Shown here piece by piece: positions 1 to 12,599 of a stretch of DNA of 64,000 nucleotides. Within the stretch, counting starts at the first letter, position 1. Every line of letters begins with the position of its first letter. The translations under genes and the position numbers were made by a program. The notes beneath the pieces are model-generated. The model had not been told where the DNA came from. It did no database searches and worked only from the letters and a program-made list of their open reading frames with translations. This DNA is from Phoronis australis (taxonomy: Eukaryota > Phoronida > Phoronidae): positions 151,977 to 215,976 of the forward strand of contig NMRA01000410.1 in the NCBI GenBank assembly GCA_002633005.1, written 5' to 3'.

Positions 1-477
1 GTGAGCGCACATTCTAAACCATGTTCCTTGAAACTTGTTGGAATGATAAGAATATTTTGAAACCTTCCATTGTGCACGGCCTATCACCGTCAACTGTGAA
101 TGCAACTCGCCTATAATGAGAAAACAGAAGATATGTGTTGTTGTTTTTGAGTTTCATCTCATATCTGAGCTTGGCACATGAAGTTTCCATATGCAGTGCT
201 AGAATACTGGGTATTGTTGATACTTGGCAACATTCGTGTGTTTACCTATGTTTTGTTTAAACATATGATTGATTGGTGATGTGAAATTAGAGGAGCTGGA
301 CTCGCTTGCGTCGTCAGGATATGGGAGATGGTGTTCATCATAACTTGAAAATTATATTGTTTTATAACTTATGTTCAAAAATTGTTTTCAAATTGTTCTT
401 TGTGCGTGCTATTATGCTGCACAACAGACTTGTGTCACGTTTTTTTTTTTAATTTCCACACCTCTTTTATATTCCAG

Positions 478-1744
478 GTATGATATTTACTTACCTATGC
501 ACAATCTTTGGAAAGATTACATGAGGAGTATTGTAAATTTTAAAAAGTAAGTGTCATCTCAGCTGTTGATTTCTGGTGTAAATGTGGTTGTTAAATGCAA
601 TTATGCACATACAGTCAAAGTTAAGCTACCATGTACCCTTAGTGTGTAGCATATCGGTGAATGATTGTAATTCTTGAATTTGGAACATACAATATTGCCT
701 CTTTCTAAAATTCGGTACAAGCTCCAGCCTTAAGCAAAATGATTTATTTTTACCATCTCAAACTGGAGAATTCTTACACTAGTTTTCTAGTCAAGAAACT
801 GTACAGTTGCCAAAGGTAATTTCTTCTTCTTATAGTTTGGCTGGGAACAACTTGAAATCTTGTTATCCACATCTCCTGAAAGCGGATTACCATGGCTGTT
901 TGATCAAAGTGCTGAAGTCAAAGTGTCCATCGTATGTGGATGCCAGTGGCATCGTCATTCAGGAAACCAAAAACATGTTTAGAGTCATCACACGAGATAA
1001 TAAATTAAAATGTAAGTATGACCAATGACCACCAGGTGGTGATGTTTTGATTCGTCGTTTGAACACTGCTTAATTGATTATCTTGACAGCTTGTAATAAA
1101 AATTACAAATTTTTAAAGGCGCTGCATTTTCATAGTTTGCTAAATATGGTAGTGACTTTGGGTTTGTAAAGTAATACCCATATTTAAGTACAGTAAATCT
1201 CGCCAATTTAGGACAAAAATTTAATGTGAATGCTCACATTTTTTACAAATATTTGCATTGGTACCTATGGTACAGAACTTGAAAGTGGTATAAAGAATTA
1301 ATTTGCTACATATCCTTTATTAAAAAATGAGAAAACAAATTTTTTTTTTGTGAGATTCTGTTGTATTTGTTTTATTTCTATGGTATATCATAATCCTTAG
1401 AACTGCTGTGTTACAAAAATGTACCCTGTTTATAACATTAGCAGTCATACTACTTACAAACTTGCATTGTACTGTTGTTACTTAATAAACACAAGTCTTA
1501 CCCGGTTACAACCAACTGTCATTATAATGTACAGATTTCAAAGGTCCCTTGGTGTACAGGGTAGCAAAGATTGACTTATTGTTAAGTGTTCTTTTTACTT
1601 TCAGCTTTTCCAAAAGCCAACAGTGTGTTTACCTTTGATCTTGACGGCTACAGATTCACCATATACGGTAACCAGTTCAGGTATAAGTCTGGAGAAAGGG
1701 TTAGCAAACAGTTTAAAGCTAGGAATGTAACTCTGGACTTGTGA
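478..1744 (+). CDS. POP4: Ribonuclease P protein subunit p29 (POP4/RPP29), 3' three exons, partial
   Basis: POP4 is a subunit of nuclear RNase P and RNase MRP; it helps the catalytic RNA remove 5' leaders from pre-tRNA. Three exons are visible: 478-546 (acceptor ATATTCCAG, donor GTAAGT), 836-1011 (acceptor CTTCTTATAG, donor GTAAGT) and 1605-1744 (acceptor TTTCAG, stop TGA 1742-1744). Their phases join in one frame. Family hallmarks are HNLWKDYMR in the first exon, LLKADYHG, KSKCPSYV and GIVIQETKN in the second, and FTFDLDGY, IYGNQFR and KQFKARNVTLDL in the third. They align with the Sm-like beta-barrel and C-terminus of human POP4. About 130 of roughly 220 residues are present; the N-terminal exons lie upstream of the window. 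The identification is secure by family resemblance; exon edges are inferred from splice motifs. Confidence 0.93.
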
Positions 1745-4151
1745 CTAGATGTACATGCTGGCTAAGTTTACTGGAAAAATGCAGTGCGACTGTCGTCACA
1801 GTTGGTAACTGGCATCAAGTGATGTACGATTTCAGCCAAGAATGTAGCAGCATTTGCGAGATGCGATTGTGTTTTGAGAAACACAATGGTGCTGTCATGG
1901 CCGTTTTAGGAGCTTGTGCACATGGGTATTCGAGAGCTGGAAGTTGATGCAGACTATGGTGGTTCATTGGGTGTGTTGTGTGGTGACCTGGGATTGGGGA
2001 GATCGTGCAAGTTAAAGACATTTATTTATTTATTGTGATATTTAAAATGAGGGTGACCTCTTCAGAGATAGCACTGCTTTCCAAGAAGGCCCTCAAACAA
2101 GTGTTTCGCAGGAAAGTTGACTGGCAAAATGACCACAAGTGAAGTGATTGGTTTGGGAGGCTGGAATGTTGAATTATGGCAAGGTCACGCTAAACCATGC
2201 AAAAATCATGCAAGTGCTTTGCAAGTTAGCTCAATAGCTTACTAGTGTAAACTAGTGAAATGGCCACCACTGAGGTGATTGGTCAATGATTCTGGAATGT
2301 TAAATTTTGAGAGAAAATTCATGATTCTTGTTCCATAAGCTAGGATTTCTAGCCACAGTTGTCTCGGTAATGTCTTGTGTAGCGGCATGCACCACAACGA
2401 ACTATTGAATAGTTTACGATGATATTAACTCTCGTTTTTTTTAGTTAGAAAATGTATAGTTACATAATAGAAAAAAAATCAAAATTTGTTCCTTTCTTAG
2501 ATTAGAAGTAATTTTAGTTTTGCAAAGAACTGACTGGTGGTTATTATTAGAGACCATATTATGTAAATAAAATGACACACAGTGAGAAATCAACTTGAAG
2601 AGCCTGGTCTCGAGCAACAAACTGTTCTTTTCAAATCCACAAATCGCATCTTTTTTGCCTATAGAACAATATCATAGTGGTAATTGGTCTAAATTAAAAG
2701 TTGTTTTTGTAACGCAAGACAGGTTTATAGTCCAAGTGGTTTGTGAAGTGTTAAGTGTAGTGCATGAAAATCTAACTATTGAAGTAGAAAAAATAGAAAT
2801 TTTGAGTTCCAGACACACAAGATTTGCTTAGAACGCTATTATTCAGTATTTCAACATTGACTATGGATAAGAATGCAAAAATGTCGTTAAGGAATTGTAT
2901 ACATATGTGAATGTAATCACAGCCTTTGAGTTGAGAAAAGGCAAATTTGTAGCACAACTTTTGTTCAGTAAGTGTTTAACTAATCAAATTGAGCGAAAAG
3001 CTTAGTGTTACCACATGTCTAGGCTAGAGTTGGCACCAACCATTTGATTCATCGTCAAAGCCATAAAATTTGTATCATGTCACTACAGATGTTTTTTTAA
3101 TATTCTGGACAATGCATTGGGTTGTTGTTATTGTTCATGGTCCTGTTCTATCAAAGGATGCAAGTCTGGTCGTAGTCAACAGTTCATAAACATGGCTCGG
3201 CAAGGCAGTTGTGAAGTCTGAATATGAAAATTATCAATTTAATATCAGTTGCAGATTTCCATCAATTTTATAAAAAAACAAGCATGTTTGTTACAATGTG
3301 CCTATGACCATCTTAGTCATGTTTAATAAAACGGAGATCGGAACTGTAAACCTGACATGTGTTATTACCAGCCAACATTTTGTAACCTTAAATTCTCAGC
3401 AGCTTAATGTGTATATTACTTATTATATTGCTTAAATAAATAATAGTAAACCACTGTTCTCTATAATGTGTACCTTAAGTCATGTCCAAACTACAAGTTA
3501 CCCCAGAACAATATGACCAAGTTTTAAGATTAAAAGAATGAAATTTTAATGGGAAACAGATTGTCATTATGACAAGGCAAACATTGTAGCAATGGTGCAC
3601 GATGTGAAGCATTTTGGCACTACAGCATATGACCACAAAATCAGTAAAACACAAAGCAATTACAGCATAATAGTATGGTAATGACCCATGATTTATCACT
3701 CCATCTGCTCTCATAATAAATTCTACCAGCAGCTAGTTGCTTCGATACAGTTTTGCTTGCACTTGGTCCTCAAGGCAGAAAATCCAGGTTATTTTGTCAA
3801 TTATTTTTGACTTTAACTGCACCTGGTATAAAATCACACAGTCACACCATTGTTTTACGTTGGGTATCGATACAAGACTACCACTTTCACACTATCAGTC
3901 GGTTCATTTTATTTCACCCCAAAACCAGTGTTAGTTTTTCAGCAAACATATATTTCCAACACTGATAGCTCCATTCAGATGTGGACTGAAGTTTTTCCAT
4001 ACTTCAAACTGATTTGCGATAACACTGATATACGTTTCCTAAAAGTAATTTGCAATCGGGAGCATTTCAAATTGACCTTAAAGATCGATAACCCTTCGCC
4101 TCTACACCCACCAATGAAGGAATCGTGCCAACACATCGCCAAAGAGCGTCA
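1745..4151. other. Intergenic region between POP4 and ALKBH2 3' ends
   Basis: This stretch between two convergent genes holds the POP4 3' UTR and repeats. A TTTATTTATTTATT-bearing segment at about 2020-2095 resembles one at 19835-19925. Two related short segments (2130-2180 and 2256-2310) share the phrase 'gaagtgattggt ... ggaatgtt' with a third near 52530-52575. AATAAA occurs near 2562 for POP4. The complement of an AATAAA lies near 3908-3913, suitable for the ALKBH2 3' end. The short open frames show no family features. Confidence 0.6.
3908..3913 (-). terminator. Candidate polyadenylation signal for ALKBH2
   Basis: The complement of AATAAA lies about 240 bases past the ALKBH2 stop codon, in a context reading GAAATAAAATG on the minus strand. 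Position and motif fit a 3' end; no transcript evidence is available. Confidence 0.4.
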
Positions 4152-7100
4152 TCATGTCTGTCGCTGCAGTTTCATGTGTCTAAAAGTCATGTTGATGCGA
4201 GGACCAAGAGCCTTCTTTCTCACTGGCAGAGAGTGGTACCAGTACGTATTTGTTGGATAGTTCATCATAAGCAGACTACCATGTCCGAGTTCCAGTTTTA
4301 CGGGATCAATCTTCCTCTTGGCGCTGCTGCCTCTTGAGTTGGCGTGACGGAACACAAAGTCCCTGTGCTGGCCCAGGGACAGCGATGCTATGGGGCTCTT
4401 CTGCACAAGCTCTTTCTCGTCATCCCGGTGCTCACCCATATGGTCGTTGCCATCCTTATATCTTCAAAACAGTAAAATATATATAATGCAAAAAAACACC
4501 TGCGGGAAAAACTGTAAAAGTGTGACACTGAAAATTGCCATCTTGTGGCATAAACTCGCATGAGGTCTAAAGCCTGCAAGAGCAAAATCTCAGGTAGACA
4601 CACGCTGTGCAGTAACAGGTTAGTACCATGACGACGGCAACAGAAGTGGGACAACAATCTTTCCGTCTTGCAAAAAGGTCTATTACTGGATAGTAATGCA
4701 ATACAACAACAATTGAACAGTCAACTACTTTGTTAATTATGCGCTTGTATTTGCTACTTTCCGAAATTGTAGTTGGACCAGAGGCCTAAGTACTGAAATA
4801 AATTGATAATAGTGAAACTTACATAGGAGTCAGATGCAAATTATTTGGGTCTTTGCTAAACTAAGACAAAAGAATATATTGTGATCAGCTGACTTCATAG
4901 GTCAGCTGCTTACCATTTGTGCATATGATTGGCTGAGCACTGCAAACACTGGGAAAAGTACAGACGCTCTATCAGAGGCTGCCAGCCATGCACACAATAC
5001 TCAGGCGGCCACATGAATTCTCCTACTGAGAGTAATTTCTCATTTAATATAATTATGATTCTGAATTAAAGCCACTATACACCGAAATGTATCCCTGATA
5101 ATAAATATCTGAAAAAATTGTTCCAGTGTTACAAACGCCATCAACTGTCTTCACAGGCGTATTAATTGCTCTTCCAAAGCAATGTTTCGGTGATTGTATC
5201 CTCAATTTGAATTGAAATTACCTGTTGGCAAGTGTCCGAAATTGAAGCAATATCCATTGATATCCTGAATTCTCAGCCAGATTTCGTATTTTATGATTCT
5301 GAATTAGTGTATTGCTTGACAAAACTACAAAAAGTTGGTTTACCTGTTGATTAGTACAAAATTAAAGCAGTGTCCAGTGACTTCCTGAATTCGCTCCCTG
5401 ATTTCCTCCAGAACAGGAATCCATGGTTTTGCAGGAACAGTTATGCCTGAAAATGTATAGGTGATTCCTGGGTCACCATAGGACACCTGCAAGAGAAAGC
5501 CTTTCTTAAATTGACGATATTGAAGAAGTATCAGTACTTTATGCTTTTCATGTCAAATCTCTTTTAAGGCAACCTGAAAAGTATGACTTGCACTTAAAAG
5601 CATAGAAACCCGAGGCCCGTTTCATGGCAATTCCTGCTGCCCTTAGCTGGCCTGTTTAATTACCATGGAACCTGATTTAAAGATCCTATAGTGTGGAGTG
5701 CAGCAATTACCGCATTAGCGATGGCTTCATGCCAATAAAACAACTGGCTAAAGTAATTGATATATCGCGGACTAAAACTCATGATTTTTAACTGCTAAAT
5801 GGCTTCTAAAATTGAATTCCTCGAAAAAATTCACGATGGGATCATGTGAGATGTTATACAAGATTACTCAGAGCATATATTCTACACCACATGTGCATGA
5901 ACTTCACAAGGAAAGATCAGAAATAAGATTTAAAAAATCTTAAATTTAAAGCTGATTTAACGGTATGTAATCACTACTGTAATTTAGATTTAGCTCTATC
6001 TTTGCCGATCAAAATAAGCTCTAGGGTAAAAGGTGACCAGGATGTCAATGTTTTTCCACACCATGTTTGACAGGGTGCATCTGGAAAATTAAATTGTAGT
6101 CATTGAAGTGTTTAAGACCTAAAGAAAACTGTAGGAAATGGCAATTTTTTCATAAAAATACCCAACAATTTTTTTCTTTTTTAATCATGGAATCTAAAAG
6201 ACAGTATCTAATGCCTTATTTGACTAAACTCATTTGGAGAGTGCAGGCGTGCGCTAGGACCTACGCTAGGACCTAGTTAGAATCTAGCCAGAATAATGTG
6301 TTCTCATTTAAAATACACGGCCTGTCTCGCATAATCTCACGAAGTCTTGCTTTTTAGCGAGGCCTAGCGTTAATGAACGGGAGACAAGACTCTAGGAGGA
6401 TTCCATAAATAGGTGACATTTTTGTTTCCAAAACCATTACCAATTTGTCTGCATCCATTTCATTGACCTAATATTTTAAGCATAGATTATATTAAAAACA
6501 AATAGACTTTTACAATTGAAATAAGAGAACTTGTAATTTTTGAGAAACATCTCCCTTCTGTTCTTTTTAACAGCATATTCATATACCTCAATTCTCGGAG
6601 TAGACACAATAGGCCTAAAGCTCTATGGGATCATTACGGCATTTTCCCATTGCTCCCAACTTGTTAGATTCTATAGCCCAACATGTTGGGAAGTTTACTC
6701 CTGTAGCCAATATCTTACACGGCTGATTAACTCCATTCTGGCGTTTATGGTTGGAGGGCCAGCTCTTTTGTTCGATAATTGTCCTATATCCAATAATATC
6801 CTATCTAACCTGACTGGGTTGCGCTGTTAAAAAGTTCTGTTATAACATATTTAAACATAAACCATGCAATAGCATTTCTGAAATCTTCGTCAAATGGTAA
6901 TCAAAATAGTTTTTGAATCGCCAAAATCGCCCAACTGCAACCGAAGTTACGACAATCTATATTTTTTTCCAAACGTACCAATTCACTCTGAATTTGACTG
7001 AGTTCACATGTGGTCTGTAATAACTTGAAGCCTGGTAGATAATTGGCCTGCTTGTTGTCGTAGGCAGACAAGAAAGTGTGCTTGGCAGTTAACAAAGAAG

Positions 7101-7743
7101 CTAGATGTTATCACATGCTCAAAATCCCTACGTCTGGTAAAGTCACTGAACGGGAAAACGCTGTCATGTTACCCCCACCCCACGTTTCTATCAGGCTGGC
7201 TCTCTAGTAAAAGGGCGAGTCTCCTAATCAGTAATTAAATATTAAGTATAATCTTATAATATTGGTTCCTAGATATAATCGAGTGCCTGTCCCCCCCATG
7301 GAAACAAGCATAAAAAGATTTGTAACATTGAGAAGCATATGCCTATGGTCGTATGGAACCTGTTTGCGGGGAATGTTGTGCCATTTCCCATACACTTGCA
7401 CTTTTGCCAATTGTCCATCGAAAAATTGAAGCTCTTTCTCACAGCGCTGAAACAAGCAGTCGGCTTCTTTTCTACGATAAAGAATACAGTAATCACAGCT
7501 TAAATTTTCTTTTCTAATTGTTGTCCACTGGAGCTGGTTTGCTCGAGCCTGATCAAGCTTGCGAGGTAAGTGAGCGTCAACACCTGTGGAGGGTGTGGAG
7601 TCGGACTTGGAACATAAAACAACTCCTTCTAAATCTAAAACTCGTTGCTTTGTGTTAGGTTCTTGCGAATGTTGTCTCTCATCACGGGTGAGTTTTTGGC
7701 CACTGTCAAGTTTTCTCTTGTGGCGCACAACAAAACGATCCAT
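4152..7743 (-). CDS. ALKBH2: DNA oxidative demethylase ALKBH2, three coding exons, complete
   Basis: ALKBH2 is a nuclear Fe(II)/2-oxoglutarate dioxygenase that directly repairs 1-methyladenine and 3-methylcytosine in double-stranded DNA. Exons on the minus strand are 7743-7360, 5486-5344 and 4461-4152; phases 0 and 2 join perfectly to give 278 residues (human 261). Residues 3-7 (RFVVR) fit the APIM PCNA-binding consensus, as in human ALKBH2. Exon 1 carries VQVYGKWHNIPRKQ, exon 2 SYGDPGITYTFSG and FNFVLINR. Exon 3 carries the HxD motif (H187, D189), H252 of the facial triad, and R264 and R270 for 2-oxoglutarate binding (GPRINMTFR). The start ATG gives MDRF, as in vertebrates. Nothing is missing from the active site. 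It lies tail to tail with POP4. Confidence 0.96.
4462..5343 (-). other. ALKBH2: ALKBH2 intron 2
   Basis: Intron between the exons ending FVLIN and beginning YKDGN. The donor reads AACAG|GTAAAC at 5344/5343 and the acceptor TTTTGAAG|AT at 4462/4461. No other coding exon or structured element was recognised in it. Confidence 0.7.
5487..7359 (-). other. ALKBH2: ALKBH2 intron 1 containing an interspersed repeat
   Basis: The donor is AAACAG|GTTCCA at 7360/7359 and the acceptor TCTCTTGCAG at 5487. The stretch from about 6620 to 7190 is a diverged copy of sequence at 41385-41700; both contain the phrases 'gctcccaacttgtt' and 'tggttggagggcc'. Open frames here are repeat-derived. Confidence 0.65.
6620..7190. 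repeat. Interspersed repeat, copy A (mate at 41385-41700)
   Basis: Both copies share an ordered series of short matches: TTGCTCCCAACTTGTT, TATAGCCCAACA, GGGAAGT, TTAACTCCATTCTGGCGTT, ATGGTTGGAGGGCC, CTGACTGG. After an extra stretch in this copy, they share a further match around 'tacgtctggtaaagtcactgaacg'. The family is not recognised. No clear terminal inverted repeats or target duplication were seen. Confidence 0.6.
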
Positions 7744-8589
7744 ATTATATGAAAAAAATCAAGTGCACAAGTGCATGTTCAATATATGTGCCTAATCGAC
7801 CTGACACCTATTGGTCAATATTTTTCCGCGAGATGACTAAAGCGACGTCTTTCGTGAAAATGAACGCACCGAACAAAGTCAAAGGTCACTGATAGCAAAA
7901 TGAGTTGAGTCTTTTCGAATCTAGAAAATGCAGGTAGGGAATGCGGTCACACCACTGGTGTTGTGTTTAAACACTGACAGAGCACTTTTCACATCAACAA
8001 TAACTCCTTAAAACGTGGTAAATGATTGTGTAGAAAAATACACATGCCGGTGCGGATGTCGAGCGTCAAAACCATTCGGCATGCTGTGTCCACATTATTA
8101 GGCAACAAAAGGCGTAAGCGTAGCCCCTCGGTTGGCTGTAAGCCTAGCCCCTCGGTTGGCTGTATGCCTGCGGAATGCTCTGGGTGAACTTGGAATCTCA
8201 AGATCGCGTATGCGTGAGCTTGGAATACACCATGAAATTTGCCAAGTGACTCAAACAATCACATTCACGTTAATAAAAATTTGCACTACAGGAAAGCAAA
8301 ATACAGTTTACATGTTAAGAAAACTAAATTTCCCAAGCTCTTTTCACTTACTTCAGTGACCCAATCAAAAATTTTTTAACCATTTACATATTCCTCTGAT
8401 TCTGTGACACAAGTTCCAGAAAAGGAGAAAATTACAAAAAATCTTTAAAGTGAACAGAAAGTTTGCCTGGTTATTCAATTCTATTAAGTTCACGTATGTA
8501 CGAATGTGAGATTAAGCAGGATTCTAAGCTCACGCACAGCACGACCACCTGTTCAGAGAATGTGAGATAGGAAGCAAGGAATTTTAGGT
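7744..8589. promoter_or_regulatory. ALKBH2 upstream region
   Basis: Sequence immediately 5' of the ALKBH2 start codon must contain its 5' UTR and promoter. It includes a perfectly ordered 24-bp tandem duplication at 8121-8168. No TATA box at a decisive position and no divergent first exon could be identified. Confidence 0.35.
8121..8168. repeat. 24-bp tandem duplication
   Basis: Two adjacent 24-base units (8121-8144 and 8145-8168) begin TAGCCCCTCGGTTGGCTGTA and differ at one base, AAGCC against ATGCC. It is a simple local duplication upstream of ALKBH2. Confidence 0.9.
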
Positions 8590-9281
8590 ACTAGTGGGAT
8601 ATAATGGACCCTAACTTATTCCAAATAAATCCACTAAATGTAGGTCTAAATGAATGATTTTGGTATCGTTGCATTCCTCAGACATCTGGCAATCCGTACA
8701 AATCCTTTTCATGATCTCAATTACTCTAGTCTATAACTACGCCATTCCGAATTCGGTCCACTTTAGCCACGCGCATCGTGAAATCGGCAGCCACTTCAGG
8801 GAACTTACTATATCTATCGTCATCTATCGGCGATTTGCTACAACACGCGCTGTTCCTTTTTCATCAGTCAACATGGACAACGATAACATGACAATGACAG
8901 ATACAATCGTGAGAGAGATAATGAAGGTGATGACGAGAGCAGACGTAACGATAATTAATAACGATGACGTTAATAATTGACGAAATCGCCCAATGACGTT
9001 GACTGATGAAAAAGGAACAGCACGTGTTGTAGCAAATCACCGATAGATGGCGCTAGATGCAGTAAGTTCCCTGAAATGGCTGCCGATTTCACGATGCGCG
9101 TGGCTAAAATGAACCAAGTTCGGAATAGCGCAGTTATAGACTAGAGTAATTGAGGGTCGTGAAAAGGATTTGTACAGATAGCCAGATGTCTAAGGAATGC
9201 AACGATACCAAAATCATTCATTTAGACCTACATTTAGTGGATTTATTTGGAATAAGTTAGGGTCCATTATATCCGACTAGT
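8590..9281. mobile_element. Long foldback (palindromic) element, about 690 bp
   Basis: Two arms of about 283 bases (8590-8872 and 8998-9281) are near-perfect reverse complements, separated by a unique 125-base centre. Both ends carry ACTAGT; matching phrases include CCATTATATC/GATATAATGG at the outer edge and CATCAGTCAAC/GTTGACTGATG at the inner edge. A few mismatches show the arms have aged. The structure is that of a foldback transposon or a large MITE. No transposase frame is present; a 108-codon frame across the left arm is incidental. Confidence 0.8.
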
Positions 9282-10533
9282 GCCGGATTTTGGCTAGGTC
9301 GCAAAATGCGACCTGGCGATTTTATTAGCGTCGAGCACTGATAACAATGTGACTTTGATGGTTTAGTCGATGCGAGGCATAATTCGCCGAAAAGCTTTCG
9401 GCGTACAGATCGCCTATAGGAGCTGCATCGCCTCTGGTTCGGCCAACAGAGGCGATGGTCATTGCCTAGTCACAACTCACAACTAGTCAGAGAGCTGTCA
9501 CATTGTCCTGAACACTTCTTTATCTGACTCAGCTGCCAGCAAGACTGTACGTATTTCTAGACTTGGGCGCATTTTTCTCGAGCTTCAAGATAGTTTCAAA
9601 TTTCTCGTGTCATTTTCAAATACTTACATGTGTGTTATGTGACGTTGCTTTACAATATTGCTAAACAGCTCATCAACTCTTCGAATATGGCGGTCAACGT
9701 TTTGATGTCGCCGACGTCATTGCACAGGTCTCTGAAATTGATAATTAGTGCTATTAACACGGTTAGTAAACCAACAATATTCTCTATAAAAGAGAGGTAG
9801 ACGTATTAAAAATAAAAAAAGTAAAGAATCTCATAATTTGTGATTAAACATCGTTTTGATATTACATTTATTGTTTTAATAAAATACTAGTACGCCCTTA
9901 CCAAATCACAACAAAGTAAAGAGGTCAGGGGGAGTTCTCGTCACAGGTTTTGTCTTGGGTCAACTCCACGCTTCTGCTATTTCTGAATTGGAATTGTTGT
10001 TTTCCAGGTGTTTTGGTGAGATGTTTGCCCCTTTAGGTATGGATGTATTACAATCGTCACAGATATTTTGTGTTGAGTTGGTAACTAAATTGTTTTAACC
10101 TTTTTGGTCGATTTGAAGACGAAGGTAGGCCTACTGATTAGTGATACTAACTGATCGTATGACAGATAGGTCTCGATGTGTGTGGAAGTTTGACTCTCGT
10201 CATTCCCAATTCGTCAATTCTCATCTGTAGGCCCAGTAATAAGTTATATGCATGTGGTTAGCAGGTTAGCCGTGACCATCCGGTCATAGGTAAAATACTA
10301 GCGGAATACTATCGACTAAAATGGGCCGAGTATATCAATTCATTTTTTTCCACTTTTACTGGCCCGTAGCCGGGCGTAGGCCTAATGACTGTTACACCTG
10401 TTGCCAGGTTGCACTCGTCCCTTTTTTCCTCCTCAAAGAGACTAAGATAAGTTTGTTTTCAATGATAGGGAATCGTCCACATATTTTACTGAGATAGTTG
10501 TTGCACTCTCTGTAGTATAGTTAAAGAAATTTC

Positions 10534-11900
10534 ATGCCATGAATAACACGCTTAGGGCCTACACGAAAGTCACGCATTTCTAAAGATATGCGTGACTTTT
10601 CACTGCTCGTCCTTCGGAGTGGCTGCGAGCAACACCCAATTAAGTGTAATTACCCGACCATAAACTGAACACCTCTGCCTGCGGTACATACTGGCGAATT
10701 TTCAAAATGCATTAACCAATAGTTTTCATTAAAAACAAATACCACAGCTGTATTCAGATGGAAAAAACAACTAAGTTTGTTTTTCGATTTTAAAAATCGA
10801 TGAAATATTAAGCTAATGCTAAAAACTACAAACATGTCATTGGGTACGATTGAAGATAAACGACTGTGCGTATTGATACACTCGGCGATTTACAAACGCT
10901 GATCAGAGTTAACTATATCACGTGGATTATTCTTTTAATATACAACTAAGCTACATTGAAACATCTATGAACAACACACAATGACTTAAAATTAGATATC
11001 AATAATTTTTAAAACAGCTCTTATGGCCGAGTGCATGCCGAACTACTTTACTCCAAGAGTAGTACACTAACCAGAAAACTGCTTTCGATAGTTAGCTTGT
11101 AGTTGTAATGGGACACCTGTGAAGACAACTAAGATGGCTAGCTTTGTAGTCAACGAGACTGTGCAAGCAGTGGATGAGGCTGGTCTGTGGGCAAGAGCTG
11201 TGATTTCATTTTTTATTACTGAGGAAAAGCTAGAATAATTATGTAGCTACTGCAACCAAAATTGTCCAGAGGTTCCAAATTTTCAGTTTGGCTATCACCA
11301 TATTTGCACATTTGTATATTTTATGATTTGAGTTCTGATAAAGATTGAACTTGAAGTAATGGCACGAGGAGTTTTGTTTGCTGTGACATGCTTGGTGTAG
11401 CTGTAATCTGGAAAATTCAGGGATGGGTTCATATTAATTAACTGACTTCTAAGTTGTTTCGATGCTTCGTTTAAACACAAAATTGCAATCCTAACCGGTA
11501 AGAAAAAATAGCAATTATATAGGTATATTAAAATAAAGTAATGAAAACAGGTATGAAACATGTTTAAAACCAACATTCTTTTGGGAAGTGGCCCTTTGTC
11601 AAGATCAACGCAAATTAAGTTTTTAGTGATTTTGTAATATTTAAAATGTACCAAGTTAAAACTGCTCTCCACATTGCAGGATTTAACTCTGTGCAAGTGC
11701 CAGAGAAATATAATTTGGGTGTAATAACAACCATCATTGTTAAGAAAGTAGTGCTAGCTATTACCTTTCCACTTCATTTTCTCAGATCTACATCAATACA
11801 AAGGGCGAGTTGAATAGGGATCATAAAAGTTGTCTAGGGCTTAGGAAATCAAAGTGGTGACCAGTGTAAGCCAGATAATCTCCACATGGCTTTTGTTGAA
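10534..11900. repeat. Interspersed repeat, copy A, interrupted by about 970 bp (mate at 43850-44310)
   Basis: Two blocks, 10534-10670 and 11635-11870, match consecutive parts of 43850-44310. Shared phrases include CCAATTAAGTGTAATTACCC, CCATAAACTG, GTACCAA.TTAAAACT, GAAAGTAGT.CTAGC.ATTAC and CAGTGTAAGC or CAGTAATGTAAGC. The sequence between the blocks is absent from the other copy, so it is either an insertion here or a deletion there. Confidence 0.65.
11134..11238 (+). CDS. Candidate 34-residue ORF resembling a Tudor/chromo-barrel start; possibly a fragment
   Basis: ATG at 11134 follows AACTAAG and opens a 34-codon frame beginning MASFVVNETVQAVDEAGLWA and ending at TAA 11236-11238. The phrase 'V.AVDEAGLW..A.V' is reminiscent of the first strands of Tudor-knot or agenet-type barrels, where a basic or acidic segment precedes a tryptophan. 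This is an impression from memory, not an alignment. No donor or continuation was found, so it may be a captured gene fragment inside the interrupted repeat, or chance. Confidence 0.22.
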   Translation: MASFVVNETVQAVDEAGLWARAVISFFITEEKLE

Positions 11901-12599
11901 ATTTCCCAACATGTTAACAGAGACCTTGTCCTCTTAATCTCCTCAGTATGGAACAGTTCAGTGCTCATTAAAACGATACCAAACCTGGTTTTGGCTTATT
12001 AACTGATGCTAAAAATGACATTCCCATCCAATTCTCTGTACCAAAACATTTGCTTTAGCTCTAACCCTCAACAACTCTCAAAAGTTTGGAGGAAAATTGA
12101 AAAATTCCTTTCAAAGTCTTCTAAACCAGTGAGCAAGCGTGACCTAAGGTTACATGGCAACTATGCGAAATATAAATTTTTCAATTAAAAAAATTTAAGA
12201 AAAACTGGCTGGGGGTTAATTTCCTATGAATGTACCGTTCTTGCCTATGACAATTTGACTTAAAATATGGTCATGTGATAATAATAAAGACACAATAGTA
12301 AGAAGTATATTTTTAAAATCCTCAATCTTTCTCGATCTGTCAGAACTAAAATATATACTTTTACATGGTTGACAAATCATAGTTTGTGATATTTGATTTA
12401 GAGTTGAGGTCGTTTATTTAGGTCCAAGATAACCTTAAAAGGAAAATCCTAATAGCTTTTTTGAGATTGATTTATAAATATAGAAGCAGATAGTTTCAGT
12501 CAACTGAGTCATCTTCTAAAACGTCTATTCCTATCTTCAAATTAAGTCGAATCTGAGAAAAAGCCGCAAACATTACGAGTCAACAAAATCTCATTAAAA

